Assembly: GCA_001724995.1 (NCBI GenBank)
Contig: MEFD01000019.1
Span: 162,646-226,645, forward strand
Length of the DNA: 64,000 nt
Direction of reading: 5' to 3'
From: Rubrivivax sp. SCN 71-131
GTDB taxonomy: Bacteria > Pseudomonadota > Gammaproteobacteria > Burkholderiales > Burkholderiaceae_C
Notes under the pieces: model-generated
Seen by the model: the letters and a program-made list of their open reading frames with translations, nothing else
Told to the model about the DNA's origin: nothing
Databases searched by the model: none
Shown: positions 20,056-27,896 of the stretch, piece by piece
Layout of the letters: every line of letters begins with the position of its first letter
Numbering within the stretch: the stretch's first letter is position 1
Program-made: the position numbers and the translations under genes

Positions 20056-21207
20056 CTATTTCGAGGCGATCTTGCTGGCGGCATAGGCACGCACCAGCGC
20101 GTCCTGCAGCTTCTTTACGTGGGGGGGAGTGTTCTGCACTTCGTTCCAAGCCAACCCCAGCGTCTCCCACGTTCCCTTGGTCCAACGGCAAGACGGCGCG
20201 ATTTTCTCGAGTTCACGCTGCACCGCAGCTACGTCCGAGTTGGGGGGTAGTCGCGCATAGATCGCATCCATGAGCAGGCCCATGGCCATCAAGCCAGCGC
20301 TGTGCATCAGTCGACTCTGCTTTGGGTCCTTGCCCCAAGCGTCGGGAAACACGGCCTTCACCGCCGACCAGTACGTTGTCAGGATGCGATACATCCCGGC
20401 GACATCACCGCCGCCCTCCCGTCCGACCGACTTGAACGGTGCCAAGGCCCCCAGCGGATTTGACAGACTGCTCTTGATCAGGGATAGCAGCGCGGTATCC
20501 GTGACTACTGCCTCAGACGCCCCGCGGTCCGAGGCGCGCTTGACCAGGCGATAGAACGGCGAGGCCGGATCCTGATTGAGGGTACTCACCAGTTCCGCAG
20601 GTACCTTGCGAGCCACCAGATCCCGCGGAAGAACGAAGGTCGCGGTCTCGGGCAACAACTCATTGATCAAGCGCGTTGGCAGGGGCCTGGCCTTGTTCAC
20701 CAAGATGAACTGCTCGCGCTGCACTGAGAGCCTGTCGGACACGAAGCCAATCACAGGCACCGCCAGATCCTTGTGCTGCGCCTGGGATAGCGCAATCGAT
20801 CGTTGCTGACCATCGACGATCCAGGCAACGCGCTGGCCCTCCGCATAGATCGGCAGGGTCAAGGTGCCACTCTCAGACACCCTGGTATCGCCCGCCGGCT
20901 TGCTACCACGCGAAGCTGCGAACTTCACGTCCGGCGCAAGCGCCAGGATGATGGCGTTAGGAAAGAGGACGTCGCCCTGATTGAGGTAGTCCACGATGCC
21001 TTTGACGTGCTGGCGAATCTCTGGACGTTGAAATCCCTTGAGTTCATCAGCCGCGTCACGCTCGATGCGCGAAATGTCTGCCACCTGGACGATGTCACTG
21101 CCTTTGATGAAGAACGCGTAGACGTCAAGTCCTTCACCCTGCGTGGTGTGAAGTGCGCGCACGACCAACTCCTGTCGACCGGCGGTGGTCTTCTTTGCTG
21201 CTTTCAT
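20056..21207 (-). CDS. dpdB: DpdB (DGQHR/DndB-like domain), upstream of dpdA
   Basis: 383 residues from ATG 21207 (an upstream ATG at 21243 would overlap dpdC). Contains 'WIVDGQQRSIAL', the DGQ(H/Q)R signature, then 'QREQFILVNKARPLPTRLINELLP'. It has a longer insertion (about residues 95-125) than the paralogue at 17683-18762. Expected role: ATP-dependent partner of DpdA in putting preQ0 into DNA. Two bases separate it from dpdC and one from dpdA, consistent with one operon. Confidence 0.83.
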   Translation of the reverse strand: MKAAKKTTAGRQELVVRALHTTQGEGLDVYAFFIKGSDIVQVADISRIERDAADELKGFQRPEIRQHVKGIVDYLNQGDVLFPNAIILALAPDVKFAASRGSKPAGDTRVSESGTLTLPIYAEGQRVAWIVDGQQRSIALSQAQHKDLAVPVIGFVSDRLSVQREQFILVNKARPLPTRLINELLPETATFVLPRDLVARKVPAELVSTLNQDPASPFYRLVKRASDRGASEAVVTDTALLSLIKSSLSNPLGALAPFKSVGREGGGDVAGMYRILTTYWSAVKAVFPDAWGKDPKQSRLMHSAGLMAMGLLMDAIYARLPPNSDVAAVQRELEKIAPSCRWTKGTWETLGLAWNEVQNTPPHVKKLQDALVRAYAASKIASK

Positions 21208-21209
21208 CG

Positions 21210-22121
21210 TCACGCTCGCAGTTGTGCGGACAGGCCCTGCCAAAGACGGCTGAACCGCTTCTGTTCGCAGGAGATCCGTGCTTCATCTCGCAGATAGCGC
21301 AGCAGTCTTGTGCTGCTTCCCGAGTGCCGGGTCCACTGCGCTTCTAGCACCTTCAGAATCTCGTCATCGGTCATGCGCTGACCCATCGAACGCTGTCGCC
21401 GCCGGCGAGTGGCCAGGCTCGCTGCCACCGCCTCATGAGATTCCTCTAGCGGCATTTCCGCCGCCTGCAGTACTTCTACGAAGTGCCGCAAGGCTCGCTG
21501 AGCAAAGTCTGATCGTGTGCCGGCATAGCCGCTCACCGACTCAAGACGGTCGTCATAGGGCATCACACAGCCCTGCAGGTGACACGGCAAGCACTGAACA
21601 CCAGCAGCGGATGTGAAGATCCGCAGGGATCTGGCCCTGGCAGGTGTGACCTGCGCCAGGTCATCTTGCACCAACCGCAAGTAGCCGCTGGGCAACGCCA
21701 ACAGCGTCGGCGCCTTGGCGATCAGCCTGGACAGAGGAGCCGGCGACGTGTCGGTCAACGCGTTCCACCACTGCGGGACATGGCATCCCAACGCTCTCAA
21801 CCGGCGATCCAGATCCGTTCCCGCCGCCACGGTGCACTCATAGACTGGGACGGGTTGGTCGTGGCGGATCAGCCCCAGGCCTGCAGACACCACATACCAA
21901 GGAGCGCCCAGTGCTGCTGCTGCGGCCGCGGTGTCCGCAATCGATCTACCCTGGTAGAGGTTTTCAGCTGCCGTGTCGGCACTGGCCGTCCTGATAGCTC
22001 GACGCCAGGCCTGTGCCAAACGAGGCAGCGAGGCACACTCAGGCAGCGCTGCCACATCTACGCGATGGCGGCCAGCCTTGCGTTGAGTACAACTGGTGAC
22101 GATGGCGACAGTTACAGCCAC
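21210..22121 (-). CDS. dpdC: DpdC-like protein, probable converter of dPreQ0 to the amido form
   Basis: About 303 residues from the GTG at 22121; an ATG at 22211 extends the frame but the extra residues look non-coding. N-terminal half: 'VAIVTSCTQRK', 'LYQGRS' and 'VVSAGLGLI...PVYECTVA', the pattern of YaaA/DUF6884-like proteins (a Cys-x-x-x-Lys loop followed by an SAxxGLL-type loop). The C-terminal half is basic and helical, probably DNA-binding. In the known pathway DpdC hydrates the nitrile of preQ0 in DNA to give the 7-amido base. First gene of the modification operon. Naming rests on context plus these motifs. Confidence 0.68.
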   Translation of the reverse strand: MAVTVAIVTSCTQRKAGRHRVDVAALPECASLPRLAQAWRRAIRTASADTAAENLYQGRSIADTAAAAAALGAPWYVVSAGLGLIRHDQPVPVYECTVAAGTDLDRRLRALGCHVPQWWNALTDTSPAPLSRLIAKAPTLLALPSGYLRLVQDDLAQVTPARARSLRIFTSAAGVQCLPCHLQGCVMPYDDRLESVSGYAGTRSDFAQRALRHFVEVLQAAEMPLEESHEAVAASLATRRRRQRSMGQRMTDDEILKVLEAQWTRHSGSSTRLLRYLRDEARISCEQKRFSRLWQGLSAQLRA

Positions 22122-22360
22122 GGCGAGTGAGGACGAGATGCAGTTTTTTGAGGCCCCAGGTAGTGTACCGGAAGCAGTTATTTTTGCTTCGGAGAGACGT
22201 GGAGCGAGCACTTATCCAGGCCCACGAGCGGGCGCGACCCGATGGTTCGAGGCCTGCAGTCCCTAAGCGCCTGCGCATCAATGCATGCCCGGTGCTGAAC
22301 TTGCCCCTGGGAGGGGCAACCGAGAGTGAGTTGGCAGGTACTGCTGAAGGACCGTCGAAC
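22122..22360 (-). promoter_or_regulatory. Leader/promoter region of the dpd modification operon, with two hairpins
   Basis: Only stretch of note between the DUF4400 stop and dpdC. It is the natural place for the promoter of dpdC-dpdB-dpdA-dpdB-queC-queD-queE. A hairpin with stem GAAGCA/TGCTTC (22171-22176 and 22185-22190) encloses an A/T-rich loop just upstream of dpdC, and a second (22301-22319) follows the DUF4400 gene. I see no clear consensus -35/-10 pair and no good ribosome-binding site before the GTG. Confidence 0.35.
22301..22319 (-). terminator. Short GC hairpin after the DUF4400 gene
   Basis: Perfect 7-bp stem TTGCCCC/GGGGCAA with a 5-base loop, about 45 bases after the DUF4400 stop in the - direction. 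There is no run of T after it, so an intrinsic terminator is plausible but not proven. Confidence 0.35.
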
Positions 22361-22984
22361 CTACCCACGCCGATGAAAGTGCGCAACGCTGCGTCCCCAA
22401 AGGACAGCGAGCGTGGCCACGACGCTGGGGCTGACCAGCGGATGCACCCCGACCGGCAGCACCAACGCAACGACGGCTGCGCAGGCCAGCAGGATCGACA
22501 GGGATGCGTACAGCGCGAAGCGCTCCGGATCGTGGTGAAGGAACTCCTTGGACTTGATCACCCTGCTGATCGCGCCGTCCGCGATTGCCGTGGCAAGGAA
22601 GGCCGCCATCCAAGGCAGCCACTCCAGCATCGCAGACAGTCTGAAGGCGGCGAGCAGGACGAGTGCATCGATCGCCCGGAAGTAGCTGTTCCCGAACAGC
22701 CGCCGGTTGACGGATGCCATCTCCCTCGCCACGGCGCCGTCCACGCCGCTGGCCGCTGATGCGGTGGCGGGCGGAAGCACCGGCGTGGCCTCCCGTGCAG
22801 CACCCTGCAGGATCAGTGCACGGTCGAGTATCCGAAGCGCAGGCGCTTCGCCCCAGATCTCTACCATCGTCCGATGCTCGCTTCGGATCTGCGCCAGGAA
22901 CCGTTCTGGTGGATGCGCCGACGGCAGGTAGAGCACCAGCACCAGCAGGCTGAGCAGGGCGGAGATGCTGACGACGCGGATCAC
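22361..22984 (-). CDS. DUF4400-family ICE membrane protein
   Basis: 207 residues. GTG start at 22984 overlaps the traD stop (GTGA), so the two are co-translated. Hydrophobic segments: N-terminal 'VISALLSLLVLVLYLP'-type helix, and C-terminal helices 'ALVLLAAFRLSAMLEWLPWMAAFLATAIADG' and 'SLSILLACAAVVALVLPVGV'. This pattern and the place directly after the coupling protein match the DUF4400/PFL_4697-type conjugation membrane protein of ICEs. Precise function unknown; probably acts with TraD at the inner membrane. Confidence 0.8.
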   Translation of the reverse strand: MIRVVSISALLSLLVLVLYLPSAHPPERFLAQIRSEHRTMVEIWGEAPALRILDRALILQGAAREATPVLPPATASAASGVDGAVAREMASVNRRLFGNSYFRAIDALVLLAAFRLSAMLEWLPWMAAFLATAIADGAISRVIKSKEFLHHDPERFALYASLSILLACAAVVALVLPVGVHPLVSPSVVATLAVLWGRSVAHFHRRG

Positions 22985-24930
22985 GACGGGTGCCCTGTTA
23001 TCGCAGCTGACGTCCGGATTGCCTTCGGCGGCGCCGCACGTACTGCGCTGGGCTCGTCCGCATCCGGGTCGAGGATCGGAAACCGCCCCTTGATGATCCG
23101 CCCGCCCGACACCGAGGCGAAGTACTGCAGGTTGGGCAGCTTGCCCAGTACGTCGGCCGGCACCATCTCCTCGAAGCTCTCGGTGAGCTGCGTCGAGTAG
23201 CTCGACGAGAAGTCGCCCAGGTGTGCATCGGCGCCGCTGCTCAGGCCCACGCGCACCGAGTGGATCGCGGTCTTGCCGAAGGTCTCGACAACGAAGTCCT
23301 GCGTCGGCCGGTCCTTGGATCGCAGCGCGATCAGGTTGTTCAGGTTGCCCAGCGCCATGCGCGCCGCGTCTTCGCTGCCCAGCCGCTTGGCCAGGTCGGC
23401 CAGCGTCTGCATCGCGCAAGTGGTGAAGATGCCACCCTCGGCTCCCTTGTTCAGGATCTCGATGAGCGGCTGGTTGATGACGTTAGACACCTCGTCCACG
23501 AAGAGCGAGATGCGCCGGTAGCCGCCCAGGTTGTAGCGCATGCCCGCACGCGCGGCCAGGTCGGCCAGGGCCAGCGCGCCGATCGCGGTGGCGACCGACG
23601 GATCGGGCAGGGAATCCAGGCACATGTACAGCACATGGCCGGCGCGCTCGATCTTCTCGAAGTTCATGATCGGCCGCGCATCACCAGCGTCGAAGGGGTC
23701 GGGCGACAGGCTCCGGCCGAGGTCGCCCGAGGTCAGCATCGAGAGCACCGGCAGCAGGTTGGCCGTGATCTTCTGGTAGTGCTCGCGGTTGTGGCGGAAG
23801 GTGCGCACCTGGGCGTCGAGCACCTTGTTGCGCTGCGACTGAGGGACGTGATGTTCGTAGAAGGCGACCAGGGCCAGCAGGTCCGCACTGGCCGCCTCCG
23901 ACGGGCGCTTCATGTTGCCGCGGTGCGCGTCGTGCAGCAGCTTCTTCATCTCCGGCTGGTCGCGCCAGCCGGCGCCGAGCAGCCGCTCGTAGAAGCGGCG
24001 CAACGTCGCTTCCAGCACGGGCTCGATACCGCCCTCGATGTACTTGGTGAGCTTGACCAGGTTCGGCCGCTCCTCCAGTTCCACCAGCCCCTGCACGACC
24101 ACGTTCACGGCGTCCCAGCCGAAGGCGGAGAAGGCGCCAGCCGTGTCCGGCGGCATGATCGACTGGATCCGCGAGGCGATCTCGGTGGGCTTCTGCCAGT
24201 TGAAGGTGAAGTCCAGGCGCACGCCGGCCTCAGGAAAGGCGGGGTGGAACTCGAGGAAGGTGTCGGGCTCGCGCCAGTCCTCGCAGGCGCGCTGCGTGAC
24301 GCGCTTCAGGCGGCGGCTGTTCTTGGGGTCGATGACGATGACCACGTCACCGCGGCGCACGGCCTGCGTCACCAGGTTGGCCAGCGCCACGCCCTTGCCG
24401 GACTGGGTGGTGCCCACCAGCAAGGTGCCGCCTTCGAAGTTCTGCAGCGGCCGGTGCAGGGCCACCTCGCGGGGCTCGACGCCATGGATGTAGGGCAGGC
24501 CGATCTCGGCATCGGGTTGCGGGCGTGCGTCGTAGCCCAGCACCTGCAGCAGGCGGGGCGAGACGGTGAACTCGCGGTAGTCGACCTTGGCCAGTTCGTA
24601 GAGACGCTGCGAGTGGACGGGCCGCCACTCGAAGCCAAAGCCCAGGAACACCGCGTCAGGCTTCTCCGTCCAGCGGGCGACGGCCCCTGTGCTCAGCACC
24701 TGGATGCCGCGGCCGGAGAGCGAGGCGCGCAGCACGAGGGTGTGAACACCCTGCGCCAGCCGCAGGACGCCCATCGCCAGGCAGAAGCCAGCGAGCGGGA
24801 GTGCGAGCTGTCGCGGGAGCAGGCCCAGTCCGCCGGTGACTGCGAAGAACAGCAGGGCGGATGCCCAGACGGCGGCGGCGTACACCTCGTAGGCGCGCCG
24901 CCAGGGCATCTCGTAGCGGCGCATCAGCAT
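22981..24930 (-). CDS. traD: TraD-type conjugative coupling protein (T4CP)
   Basis: 649 residues; ATG 24930 begins one base past the traI stop (a second ATG at 24924). Two N-terminal transmembrane helices (about 14-36 and 41-60). Walker A 'GTTQSGKG' at 173-180, Walker B-like 'VVIVIDPKN', and later 'SLFVDEVSNVINQPLIEILN' with 'TTCAMQTLADLAKRLGS' and 'NLNNLIALRS', typical of the SXT/TOL-type TraD ATPases. It delivers the relaxase-DNA complex to the type IV secretion channel. Intact, although its relaxase partner upstream is not. Confidence 0.92.
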   Translation of the reverse strand: MLMRRYEMPWRRAYEVYAAAVWASALLFFAVTGGLGLLPRQLALPLAGFCLAMGVLRLAQGVHTLVLRASLSGRGIQVLSTGAVARWTEKPDAVFLGFGFEWRPVHSQRLYELAKVDYREFTVSPRLLQVLGYDARPQPDAEIGLPYIHGVEPREVALHRPLQNFEGGTLLVGTTQSGKGVALANLVTQAVRRGDVVIVIDPKNSRRLKRVTQRACEDWREPDTFLEFHPAFPEAGVRLDFTFNWQKPTEIASRIQSIMPPDTAGAFSAFGWDAVNVVVQGLVELEERPNLVKLTKYIEGGIEPVLEATLRRFYERLLGAGWRDQPEMKKLLHDAHRGNMKRPSEAASADLLALVAFYEHHVPQSQRNKVLDAQVRTFRHNREHYQKITANLLPVLSMLTSGDLGRSLSPDPFDAGDARPIMNFEKIERAGHVLYMCLDSLPDPSVATAIGALALADLAARAGMRYNLGGYRRISLFVDEVSNVINQPLIEILNKGAEGGIFTTCAMQTLADLAKRLGSEDAARMALGNLNNLIALRSKDRPTQDFVVETFGKTAIHSVRVGLSSGADAHLGDFSSSYSTQLTESFEEMVPADVLGKLPNLQYFASVSGGRIIKGRFPILDPDADEPSAVRAAPPKAIRTSAAITGHPS

Positions 24931-24931
24931 G

Positions 24932-26272
24932 TCAGGGTTCCTCGTGCGCAGCCGGCTCGAAGGCGGCAAGGTCGAAACCATCGATGCAGGCTGCGGCGAC
25001 GACCAGCCCGATGGTCGGTTCGCCGCGGAAGTCGGCCGTGATGGTGGCCGGGCCATCCCGCCTGGCATGAACCAGCAGGCCGACGTCGGTCAGCGCTCGA
25101 CCCGCCAGCGCGGGCTGCACGCCACGGACCTCCAGTTCAGCAAGCGGCACGAACAGGCCGGCCGCGATGGGTGCGGCGGCTGCTGCGCTGCCCGGCCCGT
25201 TGAGGGTGCTGACGATGGCCGCGAGGGCATGGCGCACGGCTGGGTTCAGGCGCATCGGCGCGTTCAGCTTGAAGGTCGGCGCCGCGGCCGGCGGCGGGGA
25301 GGGCGGAGGGGGCGGCGACGGGACTGCCAGGACGGCAACGACAGCAGGGGGCGGTGCCGGGGTCTGTGACACCGGCGGCGGCGGGGATGTGCGAGCTGCC
25401 GGTGATGTGGCCACCTCGGTGGCGTCGAGCAATGAGAACTGGGTGCCGGGCGGCGGTGCGGGGACTGGCGCCGGTGCAGGCGTTGGCGCCTTCTGGGTGG
25501 CCCGCGTGGCGCCAGGTGGGCAGACCAACGAGATGGCCAGAGGCTCGGCCGGCGGCGCGACACCGTGCAGCAGGATCGCCGGCGATGCCAGCTTCACCGC
25601 CTCCGCGGCGGTCTTCAACTCCGGCGGCAGGACGAACCAGGTCGAGGCGCCGTCCGGTTGCCGCGCGAAGACTCCGGCCTCCAGCAGCAGATCGAGCATC
25701 GTCTCAGGCGCCTTGGGGATGCCGGCCAACTGATCGGCCTCCAGCAGCGCCTGAACATCGTGGGCCGCCTGCGGCCACAGCAGGAACAGCCCGTCAGGCC
25801 CCAGCCAGGACCGCGACTTCTCCCGGTTCGGGAACCAGCTCGGGCTGCTGGATGCCAGCCGGCGCATCGCGTCGACCAGGTAGCGCTCGAGGTGCGAGCC
25901 GAACTGCGGCACGCCGTAGCGATCAGCGTTGGCCTGCAGGTTCCGGTCGATCACCAGCGCCAGCGAGCGGCGGACCAGAGCGTCGAGGACGTTGTGGTCA
26001 CGGTAGACCGGCTGCCCGCTGATGCTGGACATGAGGTGCGGGACGATGACGCTGTTGTCCTGCGCCAGGTACTGGAGCGTGGCTCCCGGAACGACCAGGG
26101 GAAGCGCAAACACGCCCAGGCCACGCGACTCGGTGGCGTTCGGCCGCCAGCGAACGAAGTAGCGAGTGGCACTGCGCGATGCCAGCCAGTCGCCCAGGGG
26201 GACGAGGAACTGCGGCCACTCGCCGCCCGCCTCGTCGGTGACGATCAGGTGGCTGCCGGTGCACTTCGCCCA
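24932..26272 (-). pseudogene. traI: TraI (MobH-type) relaxase, 3' part only
   Basis: Sequence from about 26272 down to the stop at 24932 reads as the middle and C-terminal part of the TraI_2/MobH relaxase of ICEs: 'DNSVIVPHLMSSISGQPVYRDHNVLDALVRR', 'VPQFGSHLERYLVDAMRRL', 'GPDGLFLLWPQAAHDVQALLEADQLAGIPKAPETML', then a Pro-rich linker and the TraI_2_C domain. The N-terminal HD-type catalytic domain is absent: upstream the frame runs into antisense of the GajA-like gene. The ORF opens at 26350 only by chance. Nonfunctional as a relaxase on this evidence. Confidence 0.82.
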
Positions 26273-27896
26273 CATGCAGCTCATCACGGCAGACGGCGTG
26301 CCTCGCGTTCGATATCGATTGACGGCCACGCTCGATGAGGACGGCGACATCGAAGAGGCTTTTCAGTGCGTGATCTCGGTCGACGAGCACGATGAGCCGA
26401 CCAAGGCGATTCCGATCCAGAAGCACGATCGCAGTGCGATCCAGGTGCACTACCTGCCCGCCAGGCGCGATCCTGCGGACCACATTTCGTTCGCAGCCAA
26501 TGCCCTTCTTGGCCGGGCGCTGCGCGCGGCCGATTGGCAAACCGAAGGCGAATCGATCGCGAAGCTGACTGGGGAGATCAGCGAGGCCTTGTCGGGCAAC
26601 GCCGCCATCGAGGGCATCGGTCAACAACTGGCCACCCATTGGTCGGCCTTGCACAAAGGGACGCACTACGCCAACCCGGCGATCTCATTTGCAGGCAACG
26701 ATGTCGACAGCCTGCTGCGGCACCTGTCGCTGTCGTTCGCGCCTGGCGCCGGCGAGCCGCAAGTCGACTTCTCGCGTCTGAGCGACGGGCAGCAGTCCTT
26801 GCTGTATCTGGCGCTCGTGCTGTCAATGCAGGCGATCGGGCGCAAGGTGTTGGCGAAGAAGAGCGAGGCCTTCGACGTCGACAAGCTGCGACCAGCCGTG
26901 TTCACGCTCGTCGCGATGGAAGAGCCCGAGAACAGCCTGTCGCCGCACTACCTGGGCCGCATCCTGAACGCGTTGCGTGAGTTCGCCGGCCACGACGACG
27001 CCCAGGCCATCGTGGCCACGCACGCGCCGTCGCTCTTGCGTCGGGTCGAGCCAGAGCAGATCCGCTACCTGCGTCTGGATGGGGACCGCCAGACGCTGGT
27101 GTCGACGATCGTGATGCCGGATACGTCCGATGAGGCTCACAAGTTCGTGCGCGAGGCCGTTCAGGCATTTCCTGAGCTGTACTTCTCTCGGCTTGTGATC
27201 CTTGGGGAAGGCGACAGCGAGGAGATCGTTCTGCCGCGGCTGCTGCGCGCCAAGGGCCTAGCAGAGGACGAGGTGTCGGTGTGCGTGGTGCCGCTGGGCG
27301 GGCGGCACGTCAACCACTTCTGGCGCCTGCTGCAGGGCTTGGGCATTCCCCAGGTAACCCTGCTCGACCTAGATCTTGGGCGTCACCAGGGAGGCTGGGG
27401 CCGCGTGCGCTACGTTATCCAGCAGTTGCTCAAATTCCCGACGATCAAGAGTGATCTGAGCGAGGCCCACGTCAAGGGACTGCCGAAGTGGGATGCCGAC
27501 GACATTTTGTTGGCCTCAAAGGTATGGCCGGGCTGGCGAGACTTTCTGGAGTCGGCGGGCGTGTTCTTCTCGGCGCCCCTGGACCTTGACTTTGCCATGC
27601 TGCTTAAGTTCCCCGAAGCTTACGGTGTCGATGACCTCGTAGGTCCCGAGCCGGCCGGCGACAACACCGTTGTGGCTGTGCTCGGCAAAGAGCATGGAGA
27701 CGTCGACCAGTACAGCGACGACGAGTTCGAGTACTTTGCGACCTACCACCGCTGCTTCAAGCTCGGCAGCAAGCCCGCAACGCACCTGAGTGCCCTCGCC
27801 AAATTGGAGGACGCGGCTCTTGTGGCTGCGATGCCCGAGTCGATCGGTAGGATGCTGGAGACGGTGAAGGCCATGCTGGCGAAGCTGCCGGAATGA
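26262..27896 (+). pseudogene. GajA-like OLD-family ATPase/TOPRIM nuclease, 5'-truncated
   Basis: Homology starts at about 'HFAHMQLITADG' (26262; first usable ATG 26274). Downstream is recognisable ABC-type ATPase text: signature-like 'RLSDGQQSLLYLALVL', Walker B 'FTLVAMEEPENSLSPH', 'AIVATHAPSLL', then a TOPRIM domain 'LVILGEGDSEEIVLPRLL' and 'VTLLDLDLGRHQGGWGR'. The N-terminal ~100+ residues with Walker A are missing, so ATP binding should be lost. The ORF extends to ATG 26166 only through antisense traI. It overlaps a UvrD helicase by 4 bases, the GajA-GajB order of Gabija defence. Confidence 0.8.

Noticed and set aside
23221..25041. 606-codon open frame antisense to traD
   Set aside because: Composition (His/Gln/Arg/Gly-rich, no motifs) and exact overlap with the well-supported traD; a GC-rich shadow frame.
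26166..26261. N-terminal 32 codons of the GajA-like ORF as genuine protein
   Set aside because: They are antisense traI sequence; homology to GajA begins only at about 26262.
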